Positions 1 through 9,172 of a DNA stretch of 64,000 nt are shown here, piece by piece. The first letter of the stretch is position 1, and each line of letters starts with the position of its first letter. Under the pieces are notes generated by a model that was given only the letters and a program-made list of their open reading frames with translations, did no database searches and was not told where the DNA came from. The stretch lies in NCBI RefSeq assembly GCF_003096015.2, contig NZ_CP029185.2, positions 2,080,001 through 2,144,000 of the forward strand. The letters run 5' to 3'. A program made the translations under genes and the position numbers. This stretch comes from Limnobaculum parvum (GTDB lineage Bacteria > Pseudomonadota > Gammaproteobacteria > Enterobacterales > Enterobacteriaceae).

Positions 1-1
1 C

Positions 2-2317
2 GGATACCAAATCAAAGCTGACCGTCTGGATATAACATCTGTTGGTGGTAGCAGTGCTCGAGGTATTGATGCTGAAGGTGCAGCCATTACTTATAATGAT
101 GCCACTGTTAATGTATCAACAAAGAATAATGCATCTACGGCTATCGGTTTATATTCTTTAACTGGATATCTGAAGTCAGATGGTAAAACAGATGTCTCTG
201 TAACAGGAAATAGCAGTGATTCATATATTTATAGTGTGTTAGGCGAAGATAAAAATAAATATAATACGTCTGTTTATACTATCGATCTGGGTGGTGATGT
301 TAATGTTAATATTAACGCGGAACCACTGTCAAAAAATACAAAATACTATGGTGCTACTGCAATAAGAAGCGACCTTAAGTTGAATAATATGTCGGTTAAT
401 TTTAACAATAAGTCGACTGAAAAGAATTCATTTTATGGTTTAACAACGATTGCTGCTACTCAATCATCTTCCATTACTGTAGATGGTAATTTTAAAGCTG
501 ATTTTTCAGCAGATTCATTAATTCTACCAACCAATACTGTGGCCTATGTTTATTCAACAGGAACCAGCAATATCACATTAAATGGTGATGCTAGCTTGGG
601 TAGTGAATATTCTAAAAATCCAACATATTGGTCAATGTACTCTTCCACTGGTTCATCAATCAATACCAACGGTGGAAAACTTACCGCGTACGGAAGAATG
701 GTCTCTTCTGGTGGTAATATTGATATTTCAACCGCAGACCAATCTTATATATGGGGCACCACATCCACCACGAATAATGGTGTGTTGAATTTAAATCTGA
801 ATGGTAACGGTAGCTCCTGGGATATGATCAATAACTCATCCCTGAGCAACTTAACGCTGAATGGATCAACGTTACGATATGAAAAACCATCAGATAATGC
901 GTCTTTCACCCCAAAAACACTGATTGTTAACGGCGACTACAACAGTAATAACGGTACCTTGGTTCTTAATACTGTATTGGCTGATGATGCTTCAGCGACT
1001 GATAAACTAATCGTCAAAGGTAATACCTCTGGCAGCACAGATGTTGTTATTAATAATATTGGTGGAAATGGTGCATTAACCAATACAGGAATAGAAATCG
1101 TTGAGGTTAACGGTAATTCTGCCGGTTCTTTCCGTAATGGTGGTCGTATTGTTGCTGGTGCTTATGAATATTTCGTGCGTTCAGGTGCAACCTTAAATGG
1201 TGCAAATGCAAATAACTGGTATTTAGTTTCTGATTACAAGCAACCAGATCCTGAACCTATTCCTGAGCCAACGCCAGAACCTACTCCTGAGCCCGTTGTA
1301 CCTGTAGAACCGGCGTCAGACCCAGTGACTCCAGCGATTAATAATAACGTATATCGTCCAGAATCAGGAAGTTATTTGGCTAACCTCGTCGCAGCAAATA
1401 CATTATTCATGTCCCGATTGCATGACCGCTTAGGTGAAACTCAATATACCGACGTTCTGACCAATGAAAGCAAAGTTACAAGTATGTGGCTGCGCAATAT
1501 TGGTGGTCATAACCAGTTCAAAAGTGGTGATGACCAACTGAAAACCACTGGAAACCGTTATGTCGTGCAACTAGGTGGTGATGTAGCTCAATGGAGCAAT
1601 AATGATTTAGACCGCTGGCATCTTGGCGTTATGGCTGGTTATGCGAATAGCCAAAATAGCACCCGCTCTCGTATCGATTCTTATTCATCAAAGGGTAGTA
1701 TTGATGGTTACAGTGCCGGTATGTACGGAACTTGGTATGCCAATAACGAAGATAAGAGTGGAGCCTATACTGACACGTGGGTTCTTTACAACTGGTTTAA
1801 TAACGAAGTAAAAGGCGAAGAGCTGGCTACTGAGAAATATAAATCCAGCGGTATTACGGCTTCAATCGAAAGTGGATACAGTTTCAAACTCGGTGAGAAT
1901 GAGCATGCCAGCTACTGGCTACAGCCTAAAGCACAAGTCGTGTGGATGGGCGTTGATGCAAATGGCCACCATGAGAGTAACGGAACTTACGTTGTTCAAG
2001 ATGATGCCAATAATATCATGACTCGGTTAGGTGTTAAGCTCTATGAAAACGGTCATCATCCAGTTGATGATGGTAAAGATCGTACTTTCCAACCATTTGT
2101 TGAAGCTAACTGGATCCATAATGTTAATGACTTTGCGGTGAAAATGAATGACAACCGTAATGTTCAGGATGGCGCTAAAAACATCGGCGAAATTAAGCTG
2201 GGTGTGGAAGGCAAGATCAATAATAATTTGACCTTATGGGGCAATGTCGCTCAACAACTTGGTACACATTCATATAGCGATACTCAAGCGATATTAGCCG
2301 TTAAATATAGCTTCTGA
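2..2317 (+). CDS. Autotransporter adhesin, 3' part (5' end outside window)
   Basis: The frame is open from the first bases of the window to a TGA at 2315-2317, so this is the C-terminal ~771 residues of a longer protein; the first in-frame internal start near 236 is not the true one. The passenger is rich in Asn, Ser, Thr and Gly with short repeated beta-strand motifs (for example NITLNGD, SITVDGN, LNLNLNGN), as in a right-handed beta-helix of the AIDA-I/pertactin type. A proline-glutamate linker (about 1240-1330, repeated PEP units) is followed by a ~330-residue autotransporter beta-barrel that ends in KYSF, the terminal aromatic residue expected for BAM-dependent outer-membrane insertion. 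Type Va secretion and surface display are inferred from the family. Receptor and function are unknown. Confidence 0.9.
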   Translation, partial: GYQIKADRLDITSVGGSSARGIDAEGAAITYNDATVNVSTKNNASTAIGLYSLTGYLKSDGKTDVSVTGNSSDSYIYSVLGEDKNKYNTSVYTIDLGGDVNVNINAEPLSKNTKYYGATAIRSDLKLNNMSVNFNNKSTEKNSFYGLTTIAATQSSSITVDGNFKADFSADSLILPTNTVAYVYSTGTSNITLNGDASLGSEYSKNPTYWSMYSSTGSSINTNGGKLTAYGRMVSSGGNIDISTADQSYIWGTTSTTNNGVLNLNLNGNGSSWDMINNSSLSNLTLNGSTLRYEKPSDNASFTPKTLIVNGDYNSNNGTLVLNTVLADDASATDKLIVKGNTSGSTDVVINNIGGNGALTNTGIEIVEVNGNSAGSFRNGGRIVAGAYEYFVRSGATLNGANANNWYLVSDYKQPDPEPIPEPTPEPTPEPVVPVEPASDPVTPAINNNVYRPESGSYLANLVAANTLFMSRLHDRLGETQYTDVLTNESKVTSMWLRNIGGHNQFKSGDDQLKTTGNRYVVQLGGDVAQWSNNDLDRWHLGVMAGYANSQNSTRSRIDSYSSKGSIDGYSAGMYGTWYANNEDKSGAYTDTWVLYNWFNNEVKGEELATEKYKSSGITASIESGYSFKLGENEHASYWLQPKAQVVWMGVDANGHHESNGTYVVQDDANNIMTRLGVKLYENGHHPVDDGKDRTFQPFVEANWIHNVNDFAVKMNDNRNVQDGAKNIGEIKLGVEGKINNNLTLWGNVAQQLGTHSYSDTQAILAVKYSF

Positions 2318-2342
2318 TAATCAAATAATACCCTGCTATCTC

Positions 2343-2368
2343 AAAAGCCAGCGCTTCGCTGGCTTTTT
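2343..2368 (+). terminator. Rho-independent terminator of the autotransporter gene
   Basis: A GC-rich stem (AAAGCCAGCG pairing with CGCTGGCTTT) lies 25 bases after the stop codon and runs into a T tract. Confidence 0.85.
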
Positions 2369-2370
2369 CA

Positions 2371-2789
2371 TTTATTCTTTCTGGTTTATCCCGCACTACC
2401 GACTTCAAATCCTAACGCTGATCCTCCACCGCAGTCATCGCTCGCACGCGCCTGAATATTTTCGATAGTAGAAATCAGAAAACCAATAAAACATACCGAA
2501 TAGCCACCTTATTGCTAGCCATTCCATTGGGCTATAGTCAGATATTTTGTTTTACAGCCTGACATTCATGTTTATTCTTTTTTTCTGAAAATAATAACGA
2601 AAAAAAACTGTTCCCCTCCTTTCCTAACCTATATCAATTTTCTGGCGAGAAAGTTAATTACTCTAAGTTCATAGACATAGAGTTCGGTTCAACTGGCTGG
2701 ACAACCGGATTAACGGCCAATTTTGACGACCTCAAGAATTGATTCATTTTTAATCGCTTTTAAATATAACAATCTTATGGAGCTATAAC
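2371..2789 (+). promoter_or_regulatory. Intergenic region with probable fucO promoter
   Basis: This 419-bp stretch holds no convincing ORF. A plausible sigma-70 promoter lies near its end: TTGATT at 2739-2744, 17 bases, then AAATAT at 2762-2767. A ribosome binding site GGAG at 2779-2782 precedes the fucO ATG. The rest shows no repeat or known motif that I recognise. Confidence 0.4.
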
Positions 2790-3941
2790 ATGGCAAATAG
2801 AATGATCCTCAATGAAACCTCCTACTTTGGTGCTGGAGCCATTTCCCATATTGTGGATGAAGTGAAAAAACGCGGATTCAAAAAAGCGCTGCTGGTGACC
2901 GATAAAGATCTGATTAAGTTCGGTGTGGCAACGAAAGTTAGCAAACTGCTGGATGAGGCTAAACTGCCTTACGAAATATTTGATGATGTTATCCCTAACC
3001 CAACCATTACCGTGGTGCAAAAAGGCGTAACCAAGTTTAAACAGTCAGGAGCTGACTACCTGATCGCCGTTGGTGGTGGCTCCCCACAGGATACCTGTAA
3101 AGCCATTGGTATTATCATCAATAACCCTGAGTATGCTGACGTAAGAAGCCTTGAAGGTGTAGCTCCGACCAAGAAAGCCAGCATCCCAATGATAGCTATT
3201 CCTACCACCGCAGGTACCGCCGCTGAAGTTACCATTAACTATGTGATTACCGACGAAGAAAAGCGCCGCAAGTTTGTCTGCGTTGACCCTCATGATATTC
3301 CAGTTATTGCCATTATCGATTCAGAAATGATGGCCAGCATGCCTGCCTCGCTAAAAGCCGCTACCGGGATTGATGCCCTGACCCATGCCATCGAAGGTTA
3401 TACCACCAAAGGCGCTTGGGAATTAACGGATATGATGCATCTGAAGGCGATTGAGATTATCGCCCGCTCTCTGCGCGCATCGGTAAAAGGTGATGCCGCT
3501 GGCGTAGAAGATATGGCGTTGGGCCAATATATTGCCGGTATGGGCTTCTCTAACGTAGGTTTGGGCTTAGTCCACGGGATGGCGCACCCATTAGGCGCCT
3601 TTTATGATACGCCTCACGGCGTGGCTAACGCCATTCTGCTACCGCATATCATGGCTTACAACGCTGATTTCACTGGTGATAAGTTCCGCGCTATCGCAGT
3701 GGCAATGGGGGTTAAAAACGCAGCCAATCTACCGCTGGCAGAGGTGCGTGAAGCCGCAATTGATGCGGTTAAGCAACTGAGTAAAGATGTGGGTATCCCA
3801 ACCAAACTGCGTGATGTTGGCGTGAAAGAGAGTGATATTGATGCGTTGGCTCAGGCTGCCTTTGACGATGTATGTACCGGTGGTAACCCGCGGGATACAA
3901 ACGTAGAAGAAATTAAAGCGTTGTATCGCGCTATTTATTAA
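2790..3941 (+). CDS. fucO: Lactaldehyde reductase (iron-dependent alcohol dehydrogenase)
   Basis: FucO reduces L-lactaldehyde to L-1,2-propanediol with NADH, disposing of the aldehyde made during anaerobic fucose or rhamnose breakdown. The 383-residue product has the length of E. coli FucO and shares long identical blocks with it, such as GGGSPQDTCKAIG (nucleotide binding), the TTAGTAAEVT segment and GLVHGMAHPLGAF. The iron ligands are visible: Asp and His in GIDALTHAIEG (about residues 195-199) and two His in the HGMAHPLGAF...TPHG region (about 262-276). It starts at ATG with GGAG upstream. In E. coli fucO belongs to the fuc regulon; here no fucose or rhamnose gene lies nearby, so its substrate source is unclear. 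Confidence 0.93.
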   Translation: MANRMILNETSYFGAGAISHIVDEVKKRGFKKALLVTDKDLIKFGVATKVSKLLDEAKLPYEIFDDVIPNPTITVVQKGVTKFKQSGADYLIAVGGGSPQDTCKAIGIIINNPEYADVRSLEGVAPTKKASIPMIAIPTTAGTAAEVTINYVITDEEKRRKFVCVDPHDIPVIAIIDSEMMASMPASLKAATGIDALTHAIEGYTTKGAWELTDMMHLKAIEIIARSLRASVKGDAAGVEDMALGQYIAGMGFSNVGLGLVHGMAHPLGAFYDTPHGVANAILLPHIMAYNADFTGDKFRAIAVAMGVKNAANLPLAEVREAAIDAVKQLSKDVGIPTKLRDVGVKESDIDALAQAAFDDVCTGGNPRDTNVEEIKALYRAIY

Positions 3942-3963
3942 TCACTGTACTAACTTAATGCTG

Positions 3964-3994
3964 AAGCCCTTTAGTCACCCTAAAGGGCTTTTCT
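3964..3994 (+). terminator. Rho-independent terminator after fucO
   Basis: AAGCCCTTTA pairs with TAAAGGGCTT across a short loop and is followed by TTCTT. It lies 23 bases after the fucO stop and just before the convergent channel gene. Confidence 0.85.
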
Positions 3995-3999
3995 TCATT

Positions 4000-4838
4000 T
4001 CAATCATTGAGGCTCAACTTTCCGCCACAACATTTACAATATCGAGCATCCCGTTCGTGTCCCGTGTGTTTACATGACGGACAGCTAAAAGAAAATTTAC
4101 GATCTCTTTCCGCTATGACATAAGCAGAAAGAATACTGGTAGGTATCGCCAGTGAAAGGTAGCCCAATATAATCAGCATGGAGGTGATAACCCGACCAAT
4201 CGAGGTATGAGGAGTAATATCTCCATAACCAACGGTAGCCAGCGTCACCACCGCCCAATAGATTGAAGCGCCCAAATTGGTAAATCCATTTTTGGGGCCT
4301 TCTATCACAAACATAATGCCACCACTCATCATTGCCACTATCGCAATGCTGAATAAAAACAGAAATAACTTACTTCTGGCCTTCAAAATACAACGACGGA
4401 AAAACGCCACATCATCCATCACCCCCAACAGCTTAAACAGGCGCAAAATGCAGAGAATACGCCCCAGTCTCAACAGGTTCTCATAATGCGGCAGTAGATC
4501 AGGAAGTAACAAAATAAAATAAAGGCTAAGTGTGGTAACTAAATCAATCGCTCCCATGACTGACGTCGGATAACCCACGAACTTAGGAGTCACCCAAAGC
4601 CGCATAAGATATTCAAAGGAAAATAACAAAACAAAGATGATATCCATCTGATGGTAAAACGCCGGGTTGCTATAACTAAATCCCAGCCCCCCATACGCAT
4701 AAACTCAATCAGCACGCTAAGTAATGCAACCCCACCCCAGAGCAGGGAAATAGTTTTTCCCATCGGGGTTTTGATACTAAAGCACAGCAGATAAATCCGG
4801 CGTTTAGTCTGATAATAAGAATGTGCAGTTTCAGACAT
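4000..4838 (-). pseudogene. Voltage-gated K+ channel-like ion transporter, frameshifted
   Basis: Two overlapping minus-strand frames make one protein of about 279 residues. The first frame (from ATG at 4838) carries the cytoplasmic N-terminus and S1 helix (ISLLWGGVALLSVLIEF). The second carries S2 to S6, including the selectivity filter TVGYGD, and a C-terminal zinc ribbon with CPSC and CKCCG pairs. Upstream of the Met at 4647 the second frame continues as GFSYSNPAFYHQ, as expected between S1 and S2. The frames meet at a run of six G on the coding strand (C6 at 4687-4692), and one extra G would rejoin them. As written, translation ends near 4590 and gives a 1-helix stub. It could be a real null, a slippage-controlled gene or a sequencing error. 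Several in-frame starts (4838, 4847) are possible. Confidence 0.8.
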
Positions 4839-5089
4839 AAAATGCATTAACCATGATGATGGAATTAAAAGGAACAATACGGTTAGTTATATCATTTAAT
4901 TACTCATTGTAATGATATAAACACCAATAATTTTTCATTAAGAAAATAGCCTGTTAATTCCAACCGGCTTCGCACTTCTCGATACCTTGAATCACCCGCT
5001 ATAAAATCTGCCGATTGATTCAATATTTGATGTTATCCTTATTGGCTTAAAATCAGATAACCAGCAGACAACTAAAGATTAATCGTAAG

Positions 5090-6520
5090 ATGAAAAAACC
5101 AGCAGACCAGCCAACTTTTTACGTGCATGATTATGAGACTTTCGGTATTAGTCCATCCTACGATCGCCCTGCTCAGTTTGCTGGCATCCGTACCGACAGT
5201 GATTTCAATATCATCGCTGAGCCATTAGTCATTTATTGTAAGCCTACCAATGACTACCTGCCAGATCCTGATGCAGTCATGATTACCGGTATCACACCTC
5301 AGGAAGCACTGAGTAAAGGTCTCGTCGAAGCCGAGTTTGCCCGTCAGATTCACGATAGTTTCAGCACGCCAAATACCTGTATTTTAGGCTACAACAATAT
5401 TCGCTTTGATGATGAAGTTAGCCGTAATATTTTTTACCGTAACTTCTACGATCCTTACGCTTATAGCTGGCAAAATGGTAATTCTCGCTGGGATCTGTTG
5501 GATGTGATGCGAGCCTGTTATGCCCTGCGACCCGATGGCATTCAGTGGCCGCTTAACGATGAAGGCTTACCCAGCTTTAAGCTGGAGCACCTCACCAAAG
5601 CCAACGGTGTAGAACATACCCACGCTCATGACGCGATGTCTGATGTTTACGCCACTATCGCTATGGCGAAGCTGGTTAAGCAGGCTCAACCAAAACTGTT
5701 CGATTATTTGTACCAATTAAGAAACAAACGAAAAGTTGCTAACCTCATTGATATCGCTGAAATGACCCCGCTGGTTCACGTCTCCGGTATGTTTGGTGCA
5801 TTGCGGGGTAACACAAGCTGGATTGCGCCACTGGCCTGGCATCCAGATAACAGTAATGCGGTCATTGTCTGCGACTTAGCCGGGGATATGACCCCGTTGC
5901 TGGAGTTGGATGCCGATACCCTGCGGACACGCCTCTACACTCGTCGTGATGAGCTTAACGAAGGAGAATCGCCTGTTCCGTTAAAGCTGGTTCATACTAA
6001 TAAGTGCCCGATCTTAGCCCCAGCCAAAACACTGTTGCCGGAAAATGCAGATCGCTTAGGTATTGACCGTCAGCGCTGTCTGGCCAATCTTCAATTACTG
6101 CGTCAAAGCCCGGACCTCCGCGAAAAAGTGATGGCTATCTTCAGTGAAGCAACGCCGTTTACGCCGCCAACTGATGTAGATGGCCGATTGTATGATGGTT
6201 TTTTCAGCGATGCGGATCGCGCAGCAATTGGCATAATTCAGCGCACTAAACCAGAAAATCTGCCGGCATTAAGTTTGGCCTTTAGCGATAACCGACTCGA
6301 AACCCTATTGTTCCGCTACCGCGCCCGTAACTATCCCAAAACGCTGGATGATGCAGAACAACGACGCTGGCTAGCGCATCGTCAGGAGATGTTAAGTCCG
6401 GAACGTCTGGAGAAATACATCGCCAAAATTGAGCAATTAGCTCAGTTACACAGCGATAATACAGATAAAGTCTCCCAGCTTAAGGCGCTATTCCGCTACG
6501 CTGAACAACTGGTTGGCTAG
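5090..6520 (+). CDS. sbcB: Exodeoxyribonuclease I
   Basis: ExoI degrades single-stranded DNA 3' to 5' and acts in recombination, mismatch repair and DNA end processing. The 476 residues match the 475 of E. coli SbcB. The DEDDh exonuclease motifs are visible: DYETFG at 14-19 (metal-binding Asp and Glu), NNIRFDDEV near 105, and HAHDAMSDVYAT near 180 with the catalytic His and Asp. The SH3-like and C-terminal helical domains follow in full, ending in LFRYAEQLVG. It appears monocistronic. The ATG is preceded only by a weak GTAAG ribosome site. Confidence 0.95.
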   Translation: MKKPADQPTFYVHDYETFGISPSYDRPAQFAGIRTDSDFNIIAEPLVIYCKPTNDYLPDPDAVMITGITPQEALSKGLVEAEFARQIHDSFSTPNTCILGYNNIRFDDEVSRNIFYRNFYDPYAYSWQNGNSRWDLLDVMRACYALRPDGIQWPLNDEGLPSFKLEHLTKANGVEHTHAHDAMSDVYATIAMAKLVKQAQPKLFDYLYQLRNKRKVANLIDIAEMTPLVHVSGMFGALRGNTSWIAPLAWHPDNSNAVIVCDLAGDMTPLLELDADTLRTRLYTRRDELNEGESPVPLKLVHTNKCPILAPAKTLLPENADRLGIDRQRCLANLQLLRQSPDLREKVMAIFSEATPFTPPTDVDGRLYDGFFSDADRAAIGIIQRTKPENLPALSLAFSDNRLETLLFRYRARNYPKTLDDAEQRRWLAHRQEMLSPERLEKYIAKIEQLAQLHSDNTDKVSQLKALFRYAEQLVG

Positions 6521-6643
6521 TCTCTCCCATTGTGCTGCGCCATCTGCAAAGAAGGCGCATAGATTCTGTGGTTCAGGGCAGAGTACTTCCCTGCCGCATT
6601 ATCCATCGCCTTTCTATAAGCATAATGCGACAGGGATAATTGG

Positions 6644-7570
6644 CTAACTCACCAGCGCTTCCTGAGTGCCGACCACCTTTGTTCCTTTATTTCCCTTTAA
6701 AATTTCAGCGGCATCTTTTAAAGCACCAATAAATGCTGTTTTTCCCGTCTGTTCAACAAACTCAATCACAGCCTGTGCTTTAGGCCCCATAGAGCCGTCA
6801 GGCGCGGAAAATGGACGTAGCGTTTCTACCGTTACGTTACGTAAAGCCCGAGCCTGTGGTGTTCCCCAGTCTTGATATACTGCATCAGCATCCGTCAATA
6901 TCATCAGATATTCTGCATTTAACTCTTTTGCCAGTAAGGCCGCCGCCAGATCTTTATCAATCACCGCTTCTACGCCAACAAAACCCTGTTCATTGGGAGC
7001 TACCGGTATGCCACCACCACCGCCACAGATAACCACATTTCCCTGAAATAACAAATGGCGAATGACATCAATTTCCAATACGCGTAGTGGCCGGGGAGAA
7101 GCAACGACGCGACGTAAATATTGTCCGTCGCGCTTCATCTGATAACCATAGTTAGCGACCATCTCCTGTTCTTGCGAAGGTTGATAAATCGGGCCAATAA
7201 ATTTGCTGGGCTCGTTAAACGCGATATCCGCAGGATCAACCTCAATGCGCGTCAATAAGCAGCTAATCATTGGCATTCTCGGCCTCTGTCCCAGCGTCTG
7301 AGCGATCATATAACCCAGCATTCCCTGAGTTTCCGCCACCAAAATATCTAATGGGTAAGGCGGAGTCAGGTCGCAGGCCTGATTTTGCAGCGCCAATAAA
7401 CCAACCTGCGGACCATTACCATGTACAATCACTAACCGATATTCTGGGGCCAATGCCGCGACAACACTGGCAACCTGTTCAATATTTTTATATTGATTCT
7501 GAGCAGATAATACTTCGCCTCGTTGTAATAATGCATTACCACCTAATGCAATCACTAATGTCTTTTTCAT
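6644..7570 (-). CDS. arcC: Carbamate kinase
   Basis: Carbamate kinase moves phosphate from carbamoyl phosphate to ADP, giving ATP, CO2 and ammonia. The 308-residue product has the amino-acid-kinase fold motifs ALGGNALLQRG at the N-terminus, VHGNGPQVG near 50, CGGGGGIPV near 182 and ILTDADAVY near 225. It is divergent from the MFS-allFGH-allS operon across a 363-bp control region with CRP-like sites. In E. coli the kinase gene allK (ybcF) lies beside allFGH, so here it probably consumes the carbamoyl phosphate made by oxamate carbamoyltransferase rather than that from the arginine deiminase pathway, of which no gene is seen. The choice between the names arcC and allK is not settled by sequence alone. 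Confidence 0.9.
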   Translation of the reverse strand: MKKTLVIALGGNALLQRGEVLSAQNQYKNIEQVASVVAALAPEYRLVIVHGNGPQVGLLALQNQACDLTPPYPLDILVAETQGMLGYMIAQTLGQRPRMPMISCLLTRIEVDPADIAFNEPSKFIGPIYQPSQEQEMVANYGYQMKRDGQYLRRVVASPRPLRVLEIDVIRHLLFQGNVVICGGGGGIPVAPNEQGFVGVEAVIDKDLAAALLAKELNAEYLMILTDADAVYQDWGTPQARALRNVTVETLRPFSAPDGSMGPKAQAVIEFVEQTGKTAFIGALKDAAEILKGNKGTKVVGTQEALVS

Positions 7571-7633
7571 TTTCGCCTCATGACATGAATAGAAATAAAT
7601 TCAGACAGAGAAAATATATTTAATATGAAAACA

Positions 7634-7655
7634 AAATGTGATCTAGATGGGAATT
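7634..7655. promoter_or_regulatory. CRP-like binding site (left half strong)
   Basis: AAATGTGATCTAGAT matches the left and central part of the ideal CRP site exactly, but the right half (GGGAATT) departs from CACATTT. It lies about 64 bp upstream of the arcC start on the minus strand, a suitable position for activation. Confidence 0.45.
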
Positions 7656-7787
7656 AATTAATATATAAAAAATATTATACAATTAAAAATAACATTAACC
7701 TCTTTATTTAAATTTATTTAATAAAATACTTTTAAAAATTTTTTAATAATAAAAACAAGAATAAATAAAATTACATCACAATAAAAT

Positions 7788-7809
7788 AAATGTGATACAC
7801 CTCACCTGA
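7788..7809. promoter_or_regulatory. CRP-like binding site
   Basis: The core TGTGA-TACACC-TCACC has both half sites with the correct 6-base spacing and one mismatch, flanked by AAA. It lies about 125-145 bp upstream of the MFS start codon and could serve that operon. Confidence 0.5.
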
Positions 7810-7933
7810 AAACATCACTAATTCATATAATTTCACTGACATAACCTGTTTTTCACATCCCCAATTATTGATTAGTAGACAAGATAGAGATCGTAATTAA
7901 ACAGATTAAATAATATTAAAACATGGAGTATAT

Positions 7934-9157
7934 ATGTCAGACTCAGTTAATGACGTGGCAACACCACAAAGAACAGGAATACCCGCATGGTGGGTAACTA
8001 TTTTCTTATTCTGGTTAGGTTGGATATTTATGTATGCTGACCGAACAATATTAAATCCTGTTATGGGTGAATTAGAAAAAGAGTTTAGTTTAACCGGAAC
8101 TCAACTCGGCGTTTTAAATTCAGTATTTTATTTTTCTTATGCTTTATTACAAGTTCCCGCCGGTGTCCTAGGGGATAAAATCGGTAAGAAAAAAGTATTG
8201 ATTCCGGGGTTCTTACTGTTTGGCGTATTTACCGCCGTCACCGGCTGGGCCAAAAGCTGGACAACGCTATTATTCGCCCGCGTGGTAACCGGTGCCGGGG
8301 AAGGCACTTATTATGGCCCTCAATATGGCCTCTCATCTGAACAAATTCCGAAAAAATACCGATCTCTTGGCAGTGCCATTATTAACAGCGGTATGGCGTT
8401 TGGTATTGCGCTCGGTCTGATGTCATCCAGTTGGTTAGTTTACGATCAGGGTCACAGCTGGCGTATGCCATTTTACGTTATGGCGATCCCCAGCATTTTG
8501 ACTGGTTTAGCTATCTGGTTCTTTATTAAAGAGAAAAAGAAAACACAAACCAGTGCCGATGGCGCACCGATTAAAAAAGGTAAGCTCGGCGATCTGTTGA
8601 AAAACCGTAATTTGTTGCGCGTCTACTTGATGGTATTTTGCAGCCTGTTTGGATTCTTCGTCATTCTGACCTGGCTTCCCTATTATCTACAAAGTGAGCG
8701 GGGCATTCCTGGTAACGAGACAGGCTTTATCTCTTCATTAGTCGCCTGGATTTCTATTCCTGGAGCCTTAATCTTCTCTTCCATTTCCGACCGTTTAGGT
8801 AAACGCAAACCGTTAATTCTGATTCTGGTTCCTCTTGCCACTCTGAGCCTGTTATCCATTGTCTGGATGCCAAGCATGACCGGTGTCGTTATCGCTCTGT
8901 GTATTTATGGTCTGGTCGGAAAGCTAGCCCTCGATCCGGTGCTAGTCGCACTGGTTGCCGATAGTGTTGATGAAAACAACTACAGTACCGCATTTGGCCT
9001 GTTCAACTTTATCGGAATGAGCTCCTCCATTCTGGCGCCTATCATCACCGGTGCGGCCCGCGATATCACCGGTAGTCTGGCCTCCGGCTTCTATCTCTCC
9101 GCCATCCTATTGGTCATTGGTTTGGTTGGTATGTTGTTCTTAAAAGAAAAGAAATAA
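7934..9157 (+). CDS. MFS permease of the oxalurate/allantoin module
   Basis: A 407-residue major facilitator protein with 12 predicted membrane helices. The conserved loop 2-3 motif is visible as GVLGDKIGKKKVL (about residues 79-91), with a second copy-like motif SDRLGKRKPL in the second half. The overall look is that of the anion:cation symporter family that moves organic acids. It is the first gene of an operon: allF starts 15 bases after its stop. E. coli has no MFS gene in its allFGH-allK cluster, so the context suggests uptake of oxalurate or a precursor, or exchange for oxamate. That substrate is inference from position only. Confidence 0.8.
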   Translation: MSDSVNDVATPQRTGIPAWWVTIFLFWLGWIFMYADRTILNPVMGELEKEFSLTGTQLGVLNSVFYFSYALLQVPAGVLGDKIGKKKVLIPGFLLFGVFTAVTGWAKSWTTLLFARVVTGAGEGTYYGPQYGLSSEQIPKKYRSLGSAIINSGMAFGIALGLMSSSWLVYDQGHSWRMPFYVMAIPSILTGLAIWFFIKEKKKTQTSADGAPIKKGKLGDLLKNRNLLRVYLMVFCSLFGFFVILTWLPYYLQSERGIPGNETGFISSLVAWISIPGALIFSSISDRLGKRKPLILILVPLATLSLLSIVWMPSMTGVVIALCIYGLVGKLALDPVLVALVADSVDENNYSTAFGLFNFIGMSSSILAPIITGAARDITGSLASGFYLSAILLVIGLVGMLFLKEKK

Positions 9158-9172
9158 TCTGGAGGTCACACA

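Larger units (their letters stand above)
7571..7933. promoter_or_regulatory. Divergent control region, arcC / MFS-allFGH-allS
   Basis: This very AT-rich 363-bp region separates two divergent transcription units of one pathway. It contains two CRP-like sites, annotated separately, and long A/T tracts between about 7660 and 7790. The MFS gene starts 8 bases after GGAG at 7924-7927. No ORF is credible here. A binding site for the cognate AllS regulator is expected but cannot be recognised by eye. Confidence 0.5.

Noticed and set aside
2..236. Internal ATG/TTG near 236 as the start of the autotransporter gene
   Set aside because: The reading frame is open all the way to the window edge and no signal peptide follows that position, so the gene is truncated by the window.
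6536..6559. Terminator after sbcB
   Set aside because: TGCGCC/GGCGCA is only 6 bp with a 12-base loop and no T tract.
6666..6875. Small ORFs on the opposite strand of arcC, glgB, putA and other long genes
   Set aside because: They lie wholly within well-identified genes, lack ribosome sites and resemble no family; they are frame shadows.
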